64,000 bases of DNA from contig CAMJGD010000001.1 of NCBI GenBank assembly GCA_946405135.1, positions 248,001 to 312,000 on the forward strand. The letters are read 5' to 3'. Positions 26,600-36,956 of this stretch are shown piece by piece; position 1 is the stretch's first letter, and every line of letters begins with the position of its first letter. The position numbers were made by a program, and so were the translations under genes. This DNA comes from an uncultured Clostridiaceae bacterium (GTDB taxonomy: Bacteria > Bacillota > Clostridia > Clostridiales > Clostridiaceae). Under the pieces are notes generated by a model that saw only the letters and a program-made list of their open reading frames with translations, was not told where the DNA came from and did not search any database.

Positions 26600-28396
26600 T
26601 TAACCTTCGCTTTTTTCATTTTTTGAAATAGTAGATATACCAAGCTCTTCTAACTGTTTTTCATCTACTACATTAGGTGCTTCTGTTAATGGACAGAATG
26701 CATTTTGATTTTTAGGGAACGCAATAACATCTTTGATATTATCAGTTCCTGCAAGAAACATTACCATTCTGTCAAATCCAAAAGCTAAACCGCCATGTGG
26801 TGGTGGTCCATATTTAAATGCTTCTAATAAAAATCCAAATCTCTCCCAAGCCTTTTCTTTAGTAAATCCTAATACATTAAACATTCTTTCCTGAAGCATT
26901 GTATCGTGTATTCTTATACTTCCTCCTCCTAATTCTTCTCCATTTAGAACCATATCATAAGCTTTGGCTCTAACTCTTCCAGGATCAGATTCTAAGTAAG
27001 GAATGTCTTCATCCATAGGACATGTGAATGGATGATGAGCTGCTTGATATCTATTTTCTTCTTCATTGAATTCTACCAATGGAAATTCTGTTACCCAAAC
27101 AAATTTAAATTCTTTATTATCCTTCAATATATCAAATTTTTTAGCTAATTCCAATCTTAATGCACCTAATGATTGAAATACAACACTATTCTTATCTGCA
27201 ACTATTAGTACAAGATCACCTTTATCTGCCTTTACTCTATCTAATATAGATTTCATTTCTTCTTCTTTTAAGAACTTAGCTATAGGGGATTTAATTTCTT
27301 CTTCTTTATAAGCTATCCAAGCTAATCCTTTAGCTTTATAAGTTTTTACAAATTCCCCTAGTCTATCTATATCTTTTCTTCCCATAGCTGCTCCACCCTT
27401 TAAGCATAGAGCTCTTACGGATCCACCTGAAAATGCTGCATCAGTAAATACTTTAAAAGCACAATCTTTTACTAAATCAGTTAAATCAGTGATTTCCATG
27501 CCAAATCTTAAATCTGGTTTATCACTGCCATACTTTTCCATAGCCTCTTTATAAGTCATTCTATTAAAAGGTATGTTAATATCTACATCTAATACTTGTT
27601 TAAATACATAAGCTATTAGCCTTTCATTTAAAGCTATTACATCATCTTCTTCAACAAAAGACATTTCCAAATCCACCTGGGTAAATTCCGGCTGTCTGTT
27701 TGCTCTTAAATCTTCATCTCTAAAGCATTTTACTATTTGAAAGTATTTGTCATAGCCAGATACCATAAGAAGCTGCTTAAATAGCTGTGGAGACTGTGGA
27801 AGAGCATAAAACATTCCTGGATAATTTCTGCTTGGAACTAAATAATCTCTTGCACCCTCTGGTGTACTTTTAGTAAGCATTGGAGTTTCCATCTCAAGGA
27901 ATCCTTCCTTATCTAAGAAATCCCTTATAGCTTTAGCAGCCTTGTGTCTTATAAAAAATATATTCTGTATATCTGGTCTTCTTAAATCTAAATATCTATA
28001 CTTTAATCTTATAGCTTCAGAAGCATCCAATCCTTCTTTTATGTATATAGGTGGTGTCTCTGATTCTGACAATATCTTTATGTTGTCACCTTTTAATTCT
28101 ACCATACCTGTAGGTAAATTTTCATTAACTGACTCTCTTTTAACTATATTTCCTGTGACTGCAATACAATATTCTGGTTTAACATTATCTGCCTTTTCAA
28201 AAGCCTCTTTATTTATGGCCTCACCAAATACCACCTGCAGTATACCTGTTCTATCTCTTAAATCAATAAAGATCAATCCGCCTAAATTTCTTTTTCTTTG
28301 AACCCAACCCATAACGGTTACTTTTTCTCCAATATGTTTTTCTCTGAGTTCACCACACATAATTGATCTTTTGAGTCCTTGTAAAGCTTCACCCAT
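26600..28396 (-). CDS. aspS: Aspartyl-tRNA synthetase
   Basis: A 598-residue class II synthetase, bacterial type: N-terminal OB fold (VTVMGWVQRKRNLGGLIFIDLRDRTG), motif 2 CFRDEDLRANRQPEFTQVDLEMSF, the bacterial GAD insertion, and motif 3 GLAFGFDRMVMFLAG. Genomes with a bacterial-type AspRS may be discriminating or not toward tRNA-Asn; sequence alone does not settle it. RBS ACTGGAGG precedes the ATG, 17 bases after hisS. Confidence 0.98.
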   Translation of the reverse strand: MGEALQGLKRSIMCGELREKHIGEKVTVMGWVQRKRNLGGLIFIDLRDRTGILQVVFGEAINKEAFEKADNVKPEYCIAVTGNIVKRESVNENLPTGMVELKGDNIKILSESETPPIYIKEGLDASEAIRLKYRYLDLRRPDIQNIFFIRHKAAKAIRDFLDKEGFLEMETPMLTKSTPEGARDYLVPSRNYPGMFYALPQSPQLFKQLLMVSGYDKYFQIVKCFRDEDLRANRQPEFTQVDLEMSFVEEDDVIALNERLIAYVFKQVLDVDINIPFNRMTYKEAMEKYGSDKPDLRFGMEITDLTDLVKDCAFKVFTDAAFSGGSVRALCLKGGAAMGRKDIDRLGEFVKTYKAKGLAWIAYKEEEIKSPIAKFLKEEEMKSILDRVKADKGDLVLIVADKNSVVFQSLGALRLELAKKFDILKDNKEFKFVWVTEFPLVEFNEEENRYQAAHHPFTCPMDEDIPYLESDPGRVRAKAYDMVLNGEELGGGSIRIHDTMLQERMFNVLGFTKEKAWERFGFLLEAFKYGPPPHGGLAFGFDRMVMFLAGTDNIKDVIAFPKNQNAFCPLTEAPNVVDEKQLEELGISTISKNEKSEG

Positions 28397-28413
28397 TTTT
28401 ATTTCCTCCAGTC

Positions 28414-29664
28414 CTATTTATTGATTATGCTAATAACATGGTCTAAAGACTCTAAGTCTACTTCTATCTGCTCTCCATCGCTCATTCTCTTTAATTTTGC
28501 TTTCTTAAGCTTTAATTCATCTTCTCCTAATATCATGGTATAGAGAGCACCAATTTTGTTAGCATATTTCATTTGAGCTTTTACACTTCTTTTCATATGA
28601 TCACACTCACATTTTAATCCCCTTTTTCTAAAATCATATGCTAACTTAAAGGATTCTACTGCAGCATTTTGTCCTATGGACCCTATATATAAATCCATAT
28701 ATACTGGTTCAGGTATCTCTATGTTTTCCTGTTCAAGAGTTAAAAGTAACCTTTCAATACCCATACCAAATCCTACAGCAGGCATATCAGGTCCTCCTAT
28801 CTCTTTTATAAGATAATCATACCTACCTCCTCCACATACTGTTATATCTTTATTAACTATTTCAAAAACAGTTTTGCTGTAGTAATCCAGTCCTCTTACT
28901 ATATAAGGATCTACTTCATACTTAATTCCTATCTTGTCAAGATAAACTTTAAGTTCTTCAAAATGTGTTTTGCAATCATCGCATATATAGTCTAATATAA
29001 CAGGAGCATCTTTAGTTATATCCTTGCAGCTAGTTTCCTTGCAATCCAATATTCTCATAGGATTTCGTTCAAACCTGCTTTTGCAAGTATTACACAATTC
29101 ATCATAATGATTTCCTAAATATTCTTTTAAAGCTTCATTATACTTTTTTCTGCACTCTGGACAGCCTATGCTGTTTATTTTAAGCTTCAAGGCTTTAACA
29201 CCAAATTCTTCATAAACTCTCATGGCAATACTTATTACTTCTGCATCTAAAGAAGCTTCTTTTCCTCCAAATATCTCTACACCAAATTGATGATGCTGTC
29301 TAAGCCTACCTTTTTGCACCTTTTCATATCTAAATACTGGTGTAAAATAATATAATTTAGTTGGTTGAGCTTCACTGTAAATACTATTTTCTACAAAAGC
29401 CCTTACTGCTGGAGCAGTTCCTTCTGCTTTAAGAGTTATACTTCTATCACCTTTATCATTAAAAGTATACATTTCCTTTTGAACCACATCCGTAGTTTCT
29501 CCAACCCCTCTAGTAAATAGCTCTGTATGCTCAAAAATAGGAGTCCTTATTTCTTTTAGTCCATACTTTTCTCCCATATCTTTTAACTTTTTTTCTACAA
29601 AATGCCATTTGTAAGCATCCTGTGGTAACATGTCTTTAGTCCCTCTAGGAGCTTGTAAAGCCAT
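28414..29664 (-). CDS. hisS: Histidyl-tRNA synthetase
   Basis: A 416-residue class II synthetase. The histidine-A motif ([13 protein letters not shown]), motif 2 ([25 protein letters not shown]) and motif 3 ([14 protein letters not shown]) are present. An insert with [17 protein letters not shown] and CDDC cysteine pairs near residues 175-235 suggests a zinc-binding insertion, frequent in clostridial HisRS. Adjacent to aspS as in Bacillus. Confidence 0.97.
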   Translation of the reverse strand: MALQAPRGTKDMLPQDAYKWHFVEKKLKDMGEKYGLKEIRTPIFEHTELFTRGVGETTDVVQKEMYTFNDKGDRSITLKAEGTAPAVRAFVENSIYSEAQPTKLYYFTPVFRYEKVQKGRLRQHHQFGVEIFGGKEASLDAEVISIAMRVYEEFGVKALKLKINSIGCPECRKKYNEALKEYLGNHYDELCNTCKSRFERNPMRILDCKETSCKDITKDAPVILDYICDDCKTHFEELKVYLDKIGIKYEVDPYIVRGLDYYSKTVFEIVNKDITVCGGGRYDYLIKEIGGPDMPAVGFGMGIERLLLTLEQENIEIPEPVYMDLYIGSIGQNAAVESFKLAYDFRKRGLKCECDHMKRSVKAQMKYANKIGALYTMILGEDELKLKKAKLKRMSDGEQIEVDLESLDHVISIINK

Positions 29665-29682
29665 TTAATATCACTTCCTATT

Positions 29683-31110
29683 CTAATATAATGCTCTTAA
29701 AAAACTTTTCTTTTTTTCCACCATTTCTTCTATTCTATTTATATATTCTCTTAAGTCTTTTAAATTCGGGAATCTTTCTATTCTGTTTTCATCTAAAAAT
29801 ACTATTTTAGATACTGCATCCGCTCCCAATGCTATTATGCTCTGTCTTTCTTCTATCATCTGTATATTATATATACCTTCTTTACCTTTAATGGCATACC
29901 CTACATTTTCCATGTTGCCTACCATATTCTTTTGTCTGTACATATAATACGGCAGCATATTAAGACTATCCGCCAGAGCTTTTGTACACTCATACATTTC
30001 ATTTAATTCTTTTTGGCTTGCTATAGTATACTTTTTTTGAAGACATAAATCTTCATATAACCTAGAAGCTCTTTTTATAGACATACCATGAACTGTTAAA
30101 CTATCAGGAGCCAGCTTAAATATTTCCTCACAGGTTTTATTTATATTCAAAATATTTTCCCCTGGAAGCCCAACAATTATATCCATATTAATATTATCAA
30201 ATCCCATAAATCTTGCAAGGCTAAATTTGTCAATAATATCTTCTAGGGAATGATTTCTTCCTATAGATTTTAGAGTATCATTATTCATAGTTTGAGGATT
30301 TATACTTATTCTATCTACTCCATATTTTTTCATAGATTTCAGCTTATTTAAAGAGATACTATCTGGTCTTCCACATTCTACTGTAAACTCTTTAATGTTC
30401 GAATTTCTTAAAAATCTGTCATATATATATTCCATTAAGTCTTCAAATTGATTATCATCAATAGCTGTAGGAGTACCTCCGCCAAAATATATACTTTCTA
30501 TCTGAATATTTTCTCTTTGAATAAATTCTTTCATCTCTTCTATTTCATATTTAAGAGCATTTAAATATGGTTCTACTAGCTTTTTATTAGGGCCAATAGG
30601 ATTAGATGCAAAAGAACAGTATAAGCATCTTGTTGGACAAAAAGGCATACCTATGTATATACTAATATTATTACTTTGATGATTAACAAAGTTTTTTTCA
30701 TATTTAGCTACATTTATACATAGTCTTGCCTTATCAGCACTTGCTGAATAGTGCTCATCAAAATACTCTATTATATCTTTTTCACTATAATCTTTATCTA
30801 TCAAAGATAAAGCTATCTTACTTGGTCTTATGCCTATTAAAGTTCCCCAAGGAAGCTTTACTCCATAAATAGTGCTAAGAAAATCATAAATATACTTTTT
30901 TATTTGATCCTTTAAAGATAGTTTACTATTAAACTCATAAGTTTTTATGTTATGCTCACTGCCTATTTTCATATAAGCATTTTCTATATCTATAAAATAT
31001 TTGTAATCTTCCTGAACAAAGTCAATTTGATCAAAAGTATGAAACAAATTGACTATTTGAAATACATCATACCTATAACTCATATCATTAAGTTTAATTC
31101 CTATATTCAT
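29683..31110 (-). CDS. hemZ: Radical-SAM coproporphyrinogen dehydrogenase-like protein HemZ
   Basis: A 475-residue radical-SAM enzyme. The [4Fe-4S] cluster cysteines are C158, C162 and C165 in PFCPTRCLYCSF, followed by IYFGGGTPTAI and NINMDIIVGLPGE, typical of the HemN/HemW/HemZ group. The N-terminal 150 residues are the extra domain characteristic of HemZ. Family role is oxygen-independent oxidation of coproporphyrinogen III, but no other haem genes are seen here, so the true substrate is unproven. Confidence 0.88.
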   Translation of the reverse strand: MNIGIKLNDMSYRYDVFQIVNLFHTFDQIDFVQEDYKYFIDIENAYMKIGSEHNIKTYEFNSKLSLKDQIKKYIYDFLSTIYGVKLPWGTLIGIRPSKIALSLIDKDYSEKDIIEYFDEHYSASADKARLCINVAKYEKNFVNHQSNNISIYIGMPFCPTRCLYCSFASNPIGPNKKLVEPYLNALKYEIEEMKEFIQRENIQIESIYFGGGTPTAIDDNQFEDLMEYIYDRFLRNSNIKEFTVECGRPDSISLNKLKSMKKYGVDRISINPQTMNNDTLKSIGRNHSLEDIIDKFSLARFMGFDNINMDIIVGLPGENILNINKTCEEIFKLAPDSLTVHGMSIKRASRLYEDLCLQKKYTIASQKELNEMYECTKALADSLNMLPYYMYRQKNMVGNMENVGYAIKGKEGIYNIQMIEERQSIIALGADAVSKIVFLDENRIERFPNLKDLREYINRIEEMVEKKKSFLRALY

Positions 31111-31125
31111 TCTGTAACCTCTAAA

Positions 31126-31737
31126 TCAAGATTTTATAAAAGGATTACTTTGTTTTTCTCTCTTTATAGTGCTTTGAGGTCCATGCCCTGGGAAAACTTT
31201 TATTTCTTCTCCTAAAGGAATTAGTTTTGTGTTTATACTTTTTATTATAGTTTCATAATCTCCGCCTGATAAGTCTGTTCTCCCTATAGAACCTGCAAAT
31301 AAGGTATCCCCTGTAAAAACATTGTCCTCTACTAAATAACTCATTCCCCCTGGTGTATGTCCTGGAGTTTCAATGCATAAAATATCCATATTTCCTATTT
31401 TCAATTTGTCTCCATCTTTTACATTCATATCTGCTTTTTTGCCATTGCCGAAACTGCCAAACATATAAGCACTACTAAGTATCAATTCTTCGTCCTTTTT
31501 ATTTATGACTATAGGTATATTATATTTATTTTTTAAATTTACAGCACCACCGATGTGATCTATATGTCCATGAGTTAAAAGTATGTACTTAGGATCTGCT
31601 TTAAATTCTTCTATTATGGATATTATATCTTCTTCATCTCCGCCAGGATCCACTATCACTGCTTCATTATTATGCTCATCCATGATGATATAACAGTTTG
31701 CAGCATAAACCCCTGCAGGTATTCTTTTTAAAATCAC
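31126..31737 (-). CDS. Metallo-beta-lactamase-fold hydrolase (glyoxalase II-like)
   Basis: A 203-residue hydrolase with the binuclear metal motif LTHGHIDHIGG, the later histidine in ETPGHTPGGM, aspartate in FTGDTLFAGSIGRTD and C-terminal FPGHGPQST. Members of this YqgX-type group hydrolyse thioesters such as S-lactoylglutathione analogues; the substrate here is unknown. The GGAGG site lies one base before an ATG at 31743 but seven bases before the GTG at 31737, so the GTG start (read as MILKRIPAG) is preferred. Confidence 0.88.
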   Translation of the reverse strand: MILKRIPAGVYAANCYIIMDEHNNEAVIVDPGGDEEDIISIIEEFKADPKYILLTHGHIDHIGGAVNLKNKYNIPIVINKKDEELILSSAYMFGSFGNGKKADMNVKDGDKLKIGNMDILCIETPGHTPGGMSYLVEDNVFTGDTLFAGSIGRTDLSGGDYETIIKSINTKLIPLGEEIKVFPGHGPQSTIKREKQSNPFIKS

Positions 31738-31751
31738 AGCCATTCCTCCTA

Positions 31752-32201
31752 TTAAAATGTTTTCTTACTATCCAAAAGTATAGTTACTGGACCATCATTT
31801 TCTATTTTAACATTCATATCTGCCCCAAAAACTCCCGTACCTATTTTTATTCCTTCGTCAAGGCAAGCTTTAATAAAGTCATTATATAATACTTCAGCCT
31901 GTTCTCCTGAAAGAGCATTAATAAAGCTCGGTCTTCTGCCTCTCCTACAATCCCCATATAAGGTAAATTGGGAAACAATTAAAAGTTCCCCTTGTATATC
32001 TTTAAGTGATCTATTCATTTTTCCCTGCTCATCTTCAAAAATTCTCAAATTGATTATCTTATCTTTTAAATAAAGTATATCTTCTATGGTATCACCCTGA
32101 GTTATTCCCAAAAGTACATTCATCCCTGTTCTTATAGAAGATATCTCTTTTCCACCTATGGAAACACTAGAACTCTTTACTCTTTGTACTACCGCCCTCA
32201 A
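31752..32201 (-). CDS. dtd: D-aminoacyl-tRNA deacylase
   Basis: A 149-residue DTD enzyme that removes D-amino acids mischarged onto tRNA. The conserved SQFTLYGDCRRGRRPSF and the C-terminal NDGPVTILLDS are present. The start is a TTG (codons read MRAVVQRVKSSSV), nine bases after AAGGA, and gives the canonical N-terminus. It follows relA, the usual Firmicutes arrangement. Confidence 0.96.
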   Translation of the reverse strand: MRAVVQRVKSSSVSIGGKEISSIRTGMNVLLGITQGDTIEDILYLKDKIINLRIFEDEQGKMNRSLKDIQGELLIVSQFTLYGDCRRGRRPSFINALSGEQAEVLYNDFIKACLDEGIKIGTGVFGADMNVKIENDGPVTILLDSKKTF

Positions 32202-32216
32202 TTTCTCACATCCTTA

Positions 32217-34400
32217 CTAGTATTTCTTTCTATATACATCTATAACCCCTTTAAGCTTTTTCATTCTTTTCATAAGTTCTTTTAGTTCATCTATATCATT
32301 TATTTTAACCTTTATGTTAATGGTGGCCACATTTACTTTTGTTGATTTAGCATTTAAAGCAATAAGATGTATATTAGCTTCAGTTATAACCATCATTATA
32401 TCTGCTAATAGACCGCTTCTGTCTTCTCCTCTTACTTGTATCTCTGCTATATAGCCGTTACCTTTTGAAGTTCCCCAATTAACCTCTACTAATTTGTCTT
32501 GATTTTCTTTCATGCATTCTATATTCTTACAGTCTCTTCTATGCACTGATATGCCTCTGCCTTTTGTTATATATCCAACTATATCGTCTCCTGGAACAGG
32601 ATTACAGCACTTTGCAAATCTAACAAGTACATTGCTTAATCCCTTTACAGTTATACCGTAATCTTTATTTTTTCCTTCAACTTTAGAAGACTTAAATAAC
32701 TCTTCTTCTATATGCTTACTAAACAAAACATTATCTATACTTTGCTTGTTTTCTAAATTCAATGGTTCCTTTAATCTGCTAACTACCATAGAAGCCATAA
32801 GCATTCCCATACCTACAGAGGAATATAGATCTTCTACATTATTTAAATTATATCTTTTAAGTAATTTTTCAAAGGCTTCACCTTTTGCTATCTCACCAAA
32901 GTTATACCCTTGCCTTTTAGCTTCTTTTTCTAATAGCTCTTTTCCTTTGCTTGTATTTTCTTCTTTCTTTGCTTTTTTAAACCAAGCTCTTATTTTGCTT
33001 TTAGCTTGATTACTTTTAGTCATGTTTAACCAGTCAATACTTGGTCCTTTAGGCGTAGAAGAAGTTAATATTTCAACAATTTCACCAGTTTTTAGATGAT
33101 AATCTAAAGTAACCATCTTACCATTAACCTTAGCGCCAATGCATCTATTACCTATATCTGTATGAATTCTATATGCAAAATCTATAGGTGTGGAATCACT
33201 GGGAAGATTTATTACAACACCTTTAGGGGTAAAAACAAATACTTCATCTGAAAATAAATCTATTTTGAAAGCTTCCATAAACTCTTTAGCATCAGATGTT
33301 TCTCTCTGCCACTCCAGTATATCTCTAAGCCAAGATAATTTTGCTTCGATATCATCCTGCTGACCCTCTGATCGTCCTTCTTTATACTTCCAGTGAGCTG
33401 CTATTCCGTACTCTGCTGTTTTATGCATTTCAAAAGTTCTTATTTGTATTTCAAAGGTTTTACCTTGAGGTCCTATGACTGTAGTATGCAAAGATTGATA
33501 CATATTAGGTTTAGGCATAGCAATATAGTCCTTAAATCTGCCTGGAATTGGCTTATAAATAGTATGCACTATACCAAGTGCAGCATAGCAATCTTTTATA
33601 TTATTTACTAATATCCTGATAGCTGTCAAATCAAATATCTGATCTACAGTTTTATTTTTATTGATCATCTTTCTATAGATACTGTAAAAATGTTTTGGTC
33701 TCCCTTCTATGTCAGATTCTATACCTGCACTAGACAACCTTGTTTTTAAATTCGAAATTATATTTGAAATATACTCTTCTCTTTCTACTCTTTTTTCTGC
33801 AATTATTTTCACTAAATCATAGTATTCATTTGGATTCATGTATCTGAATGCTAAATCCTCTAGCTCCCATTTAATTTTTGACATACCAAGCCTATGTGCT
33901 AGAGGAGCATAAATATCAAAAGTTTCCTTTGCTTTTTCTTTCTGTTTCTCTACAGGTACGTATTTTAAAGTTCTCAAATTATGAAGCCTATCGGCTAGTT
34001 TTATAATAATTACTCTTATATCTTTTGTCATTGCAAGAAGCATTTTCCTTACATTATCTGCCTGCTGTTCCTCTTTTGTTTTATATTTAATTTTTCCAAG
34101 CTTTGTAACTCCATCAACTAAGTTAGCTATTTCTTCATTAAACTCAAGTTTTATATCTTCATAAGTATATCCTGTATCTTCTACTACATCATGGAGTAAT
34201 CCTGCAGCTATAGTATTAGTATCCATACCCATATCTGCCAATATACATGCTACCTCAACAGGATGAACTATATAAGGTTCACCTGATTCTCTTTTTTGGG
34301 TATTATGAGCATTATTTGCAAGATTATAAGCTTTTATAACCATTTCTTTATCTACATTAATACAGTTTTTATCTATTTTATCCAATAATTGCTCTAGCAT
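32217..34400 (-). CDS. relA: Bifunctional (p)ppGpp synthetase/hydrolase
   Basis: A 727-residue Rel protein controlling the stringent response. In order: HD hydrolase domain (AAGLLHDVVEDTGYTYED, residues about 50-150), synthetase domain (GRPKHFYSIYRKM and AIRILVNNIKDCYAALG, about 230-350), TGS domain (EVFVFTPKGVVINLPSDSTPIDFAYRIHTDIG, near 395), a conserved-cysteine segment (VRFAKCCNPVPGDDIVGYITKGRGISVHRRDC) and a C-terminal ACT domain. An intact HD motif suggests both activities. RBS AGAGGAGAG precedes the ATG. Confidence 0.97.
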   Translation of the reverse strand: MLEQLLDKIDKNCINVDKEMVIKAYNLANNAHNTQKRESGEPYIVHPVEVACILADMGMDTNTIAAGLLHDVVEDTGYTYEDIKLEFNEEIANLVDGVTKLGKIKYKTKEEQQADNVRKMLLAMTKDIRVIIIKLADRLHNLRTLKYVPVEKQKEKAKETFDIYAPLAHRLGMSKIKWELEDLAFRYMNPNEYYDLVKIIAEKRVEREEYISNIISNLKTRLSSAGIESDIEGRPKHFYSIYRKMINKNKTVDQIFDLTAIRILVNNIKDCYAALGIVHTIYKPIPGRFKDYIAMPKPNMYQSLHTTVIGPQGKTFEIQIRTFEMHKTAEYGIAAHWKYKEGRSEGQQDDIEAKLSWLRDILEWQRETSDAKEFMEAFKIDLFSDEVFVFTPKGVVINLPSDSTPIDFAYRIHTDIGNRCIGAKVNGKMVTLDYHLKTGEIVEILTSSTPKGPSIDWLNMTKSNQAKSKIRAWFKKAKKEENTSKGKELLEKEAKRQGYNFGEIAKGEAFEKLLKRYNLNNVEDLYSSVGMGMLMASMVVSRLKEPLNLENKQSIDNVLFSKHIEEELFKSSKVEGKNKDYGITVKGLSNVLVRFAKCCNPVPGDDIVGYITKGRGISVHRRDCKNIECMKENQDKLVEVNWGTSKGNGYIAEIQVRGEDRSGLLADIMMVITEANIHLIALNAKSTKVNVATINIKVKINDIDELKELMKRMKKLKGVIDVYRKKY

Positions 34401-34442
34401 ATGGATTACTCTCCTCTAATTAAACTTTAAAATTTAAATTCA

Positions 34443-34466
34443 AAGGCTGGTTGAGCAACCAGCCTT
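34443..34466. terminator. Terminator between apt and relA
   Basis: AAGGCTGGTTG pairs perfectly with CAACCAGCCTT across a two-base loop. The U-run is better on the plus strand (ATTTTTTA) than on the minus strand (TTTGAATTT), but only the minus strand has an upstream gene (apt). It may be a partial terminator, leaving some apt-relA read-through. Confidence 0.75.
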
Positions 34467-34513
34467 ATTTTTTATAATTATATAATATTGTGTAGAATTT
34501 TGCAATTGAAAAT

Positions 34514-35032
34514 TTATATTTCATACTGTACAAGAGACATTACATCATATCCCTTTAGTTTTTCTCTTCCATTTAATTCTGTAAGTTCTATAACGAAATC
34601 TACTGCTTCTACCTTACCTTCTACAGCTTCTACAAGTTTTGCTACTGAAGCAATAGTACCACCTGTTGCTAAAAGGTCATCTATTATAGCTACTCTTTGT
34701 CCTGGTTTTATAGCATCTTTATGTATCTCTAAAATGTCACTGCCATATTCTAATTGGTATTCAACACTTATGGTATCATAAGGTAATTTTCCTTTTTTTC
34801 TTACTGGCACAAATCCTACTCCTAAAGCATAAGCAACAGGAACTCCAAATATAAATCCTCTAGCTTCTGGTCCTACAATTACATCAATTTCCTTGTCCTT
34901 TAAATGCTTAGCTATTTCATCAATAGAACATTTTAACGCCTCTCCATCTTGAATCAAAGTAGTAACATCTTTGAAACTAATACCTTCTTTTGGAAAACCA
35001 TCAATTATTCTTATTTTTTCTTTGAAATCCAT
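34514..35032 (-). CDS. apt: Adenine phosphoribosyltransferase
   Basis: A 172-residue salvage enzyme making AMP from adenine and PRPP. The PRPP-binding loop [17 protein letters not shown] and the flexible-loop region [28 protein letters not shown] are conserved. RBS GAGG precedes the ATG. Its place between recJ-like and relA genes is widespread in Firmicutes. Confidence 0.98.
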   Translation of the reverse strand: MDFKEKIRIIDGFPKEGISFKDVTTLIQDGEALKCSIDEIAKHLKDKEIDVIVGPEARGFIFGVPVAYALGVGFVPVRKKGKLPYDTISVEYQLEYGSDILEIHKDAIKPGQRVAIIDDLLATGGTIASVAKLVEAVEGKVEAVDFVIELTELNGREKLKGYDVMSLVQYEI

Positions 35033-35069
35033 ATTAATTCCTCCATTAAACTCATAATATGTACATGCT

Positions 35070-35930
35070 CTATAATAAATTATTATTTACTTCTTTATTT
35101 AAATATTTTGCAATCTGTTCAGCTCTATATTCATCAGAAGTGGTTAAAAGTTCCACTACTATTCTAGCATTGTCCATTCTACCTATAGCATTTACGGTGG
35201 GAGTAAAAGTAAAAAGTATCTTATTGATATCGTCCTCATCAAATTCTTTTATACTCTGTAACCTAATTATTGCCTTTAAGCCATAATTATTAGTCTTAGG
35301 TAAATATTTTAAACCTTCATCATATATTATTTTATTTTCCCCAATTATAAATCGCTTAGATGCTACAGTACCAAGCATAGCTAAATCTATATACTTATTT
35401 ACAATCTTTATATTATAATAATTAGCAATAGCCTGAGCTAATTTGAAAGTTACTCCTGAAGATGATAAATTTTTATTTTCGTATCTACATCCCTGCTGAT
35501 TAGGATTTATAATCAACGAGTTAAATTTCTTATCACTTTTTAAATAACTTGTAATTATTACGTCAATCCCCAGTTCCTTACACAGCATTTCTTGCTTTAA
35601 GGAATCTAATTCACACCCTACAGTAATAATAAGTTCTGCACCTAAAAATTTAATATGATTTTTTATAACTTCAGAATCCATGCTGTTATTTTCTTTTATT
35701 TCATCTGATATATAATACTCTACATCAGCATTTAAATATTTAAGCATGAGCATAAGAAGTGACACGCCACATATAGCGTCCACATCACAACACCCATATA
35801 AAACTATCTTCTCTCTTTCATTTACAGCTTTAACCATTCTATCTATTACTTTATTCATATTTTTTAACAAAAAGGGATCATATTCACTTAACTGATTAGG
35901 GCGGTATATGCTTTCGCAAACTTTTTCCAT
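35070..35930 (-). CDS. Degenerate RecJ/DHH-like protein
   Basis: A 286-residue protein that aligns along the DHH core of RecJ but has lost the catalytic residues. The family motif GDYDVDG reads GCCDVDA, the ITVDCG motif reads ITVGCE, and the name-giving DHH reads SYL ([10 protein letters not shown]). Structural segments are well kept: [41 protein letters not shown] and [12 protein letters not shown]. Full RecJ is about twice as long; the OB and C-terminal parts are absent. It sits where recJ lies upstream of apt in other Firmicutes. A strong RBS (GGAGGAG) and an open frame suggest it is expressed as a non-catalytic protein. Confidence 0.85.
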   Translation of the reverse strand: MEKVCESIYRPNQLSEYDPFLLKNMNKVIDRMVKAVNEREKIVLYGCCDVDAICGVSLLMLMLKYLNADVEYYISDEIKENNSMDSEVIKNHIKFLGAELIITVGCELDSLKQEMLCKELGIDVIITSYLKSDKKFNSLIINPNQQGCRYENKNLSSSGVTFKLAQAIANYYNIKIVNKYIDLAMLGTVASKRFIIGENKIIYDEGLKYLPKTNNYGLKAIIRLQSIKEFDEDDINKILFTFTPTVNAIGRMDNARIVVELLTTSDEYRAEQIAKYLNKEVNNNLL

Positions 35931-36015
35931 AATTAAACTCCTCCACCTTTTTAGAAAACAACTATATTATAATTTAAAATCCCTGTTTTGACAAATATTT
36001 TTCAATAAAAAATAA

Positions 36016-36050
36016 CATAAATCTTCACGATTTTCTTAAGAAGATTTATG
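36016..36050 (-). terminator. Terminator of secDF
   Basis: CATAAATCTTC pairs with GAAGATTTATG; the minus-strand transcript then reads TTATTTTTTATT. It lies about 35 bases after the secF stop. Confidence 0.8.
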
Positions 36051-36084
36051 CTATTTTCTCTTTTCTTTTTTTTCTAAAATTTCA

Positions 36085-36951
36085 TTATGCCTTTACTGCA
36101 GATTTTTTACCTCTATTTTTAAATATTACCCAAAATGGACTAGCAATAAATATTGATGAATAAGCTCCTGAAACTATTCCTATTATTATAGGAAATGCGA
36201 AATCCCTAACAGATGGCACAAATACATAAACACTTACTATAGTTATCAAAGTTGTTAAAACTGTATTTATTGATCTAGTCATAGTCTGAGTTATGCTTAT
36301 ATTAGCTATTTCTGCAATATCTTTTCTTCTCATATTTTTAGAATTTTCCCTTATTCTATCAAATATAACTATAGTATCATTTATAGAATATCCTACTATA
36401 GTAAGAATAGCTGCTATAAATGGTGAATTTACAGGCACATTAAATATAGCATAAATACTAATAGTTACTAAAATGTCATGAATAAGAGCTAATATAGCTG
36501 CTACTCCAAATTTAAATTCAAATCTAATGCCTACATATATCAACATACAAATGGTAGCAACAGCCAATGCTATAAAAGCTTTTCTAGTAAGTTCCTTACC
36601 TACAGATGGGCCTATTTCCTCTTGGGACATAAGTGCTTTATCATCTAACTTATATTTATCTTTTATTTCTTTAAACATTTTAGTTACTTTGTCGCTAGTT
36701 AAATTGTTGCTCTTTATCTCTATTTGAGTATTTTCCACTTTACTTGTAACTGCATCATTTGCATACTTTTTTACTATTTCTTCTACTTCAGGCTTATTAA
36801 AATCTTTACCCATATTTATAACTACCTGGGTTCCACCTTTAAAATCTATACCAAAATTCAAACCTCTAGCTACTAAAAATCCCGTTCCAACCAGTATAAT
36901 AGCTAAGGATATCCCAAACCACAATTTAGTTTTTTCTATTATCTTTAGCAT
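36085..36951 (-). CDS. secF: Protein translocase subunit SecF
   Basis: A 288-residue inner-membrane protein with six predicted helices: one near the N-terminus (residues 12-29), a periplasm-type loop, then five near 130-280. The family motif FGIDFKGGTQVVI and the NDTIVIFDRIRENSK segment are present. With SecD it forms the proton-driven export accessory of SecYEG. Begins five bases after the secD stop. Confidence 0.97.
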   Translation of the reverse strand: MLKIIEKTKLWFGISLAIILVGTGFLVARGLNFGIDFKGGTQVVINMGKDFNKPEVEEIVKKYANDAVTSKVENTQIEIKSNNLTSDKVTKMFKEIKDKYKLDDKALMSQEEIGPSVGKELTRKAFIALAVATICMLIYVGIRFEFKFGVAAILALIHDILVTISIYAIFNVPVNSPFIAAILTIVGYSINDTIVIFDRIRENSKNMRRKDIAEIANISITQTMTRSINTVLTTLITIVSVYVFVPSVRDFAFPIIIGIVSGAYSSIFIASPFWVIFKNRGKKSAVKA

Positions 36952-36956
36952 CTACA

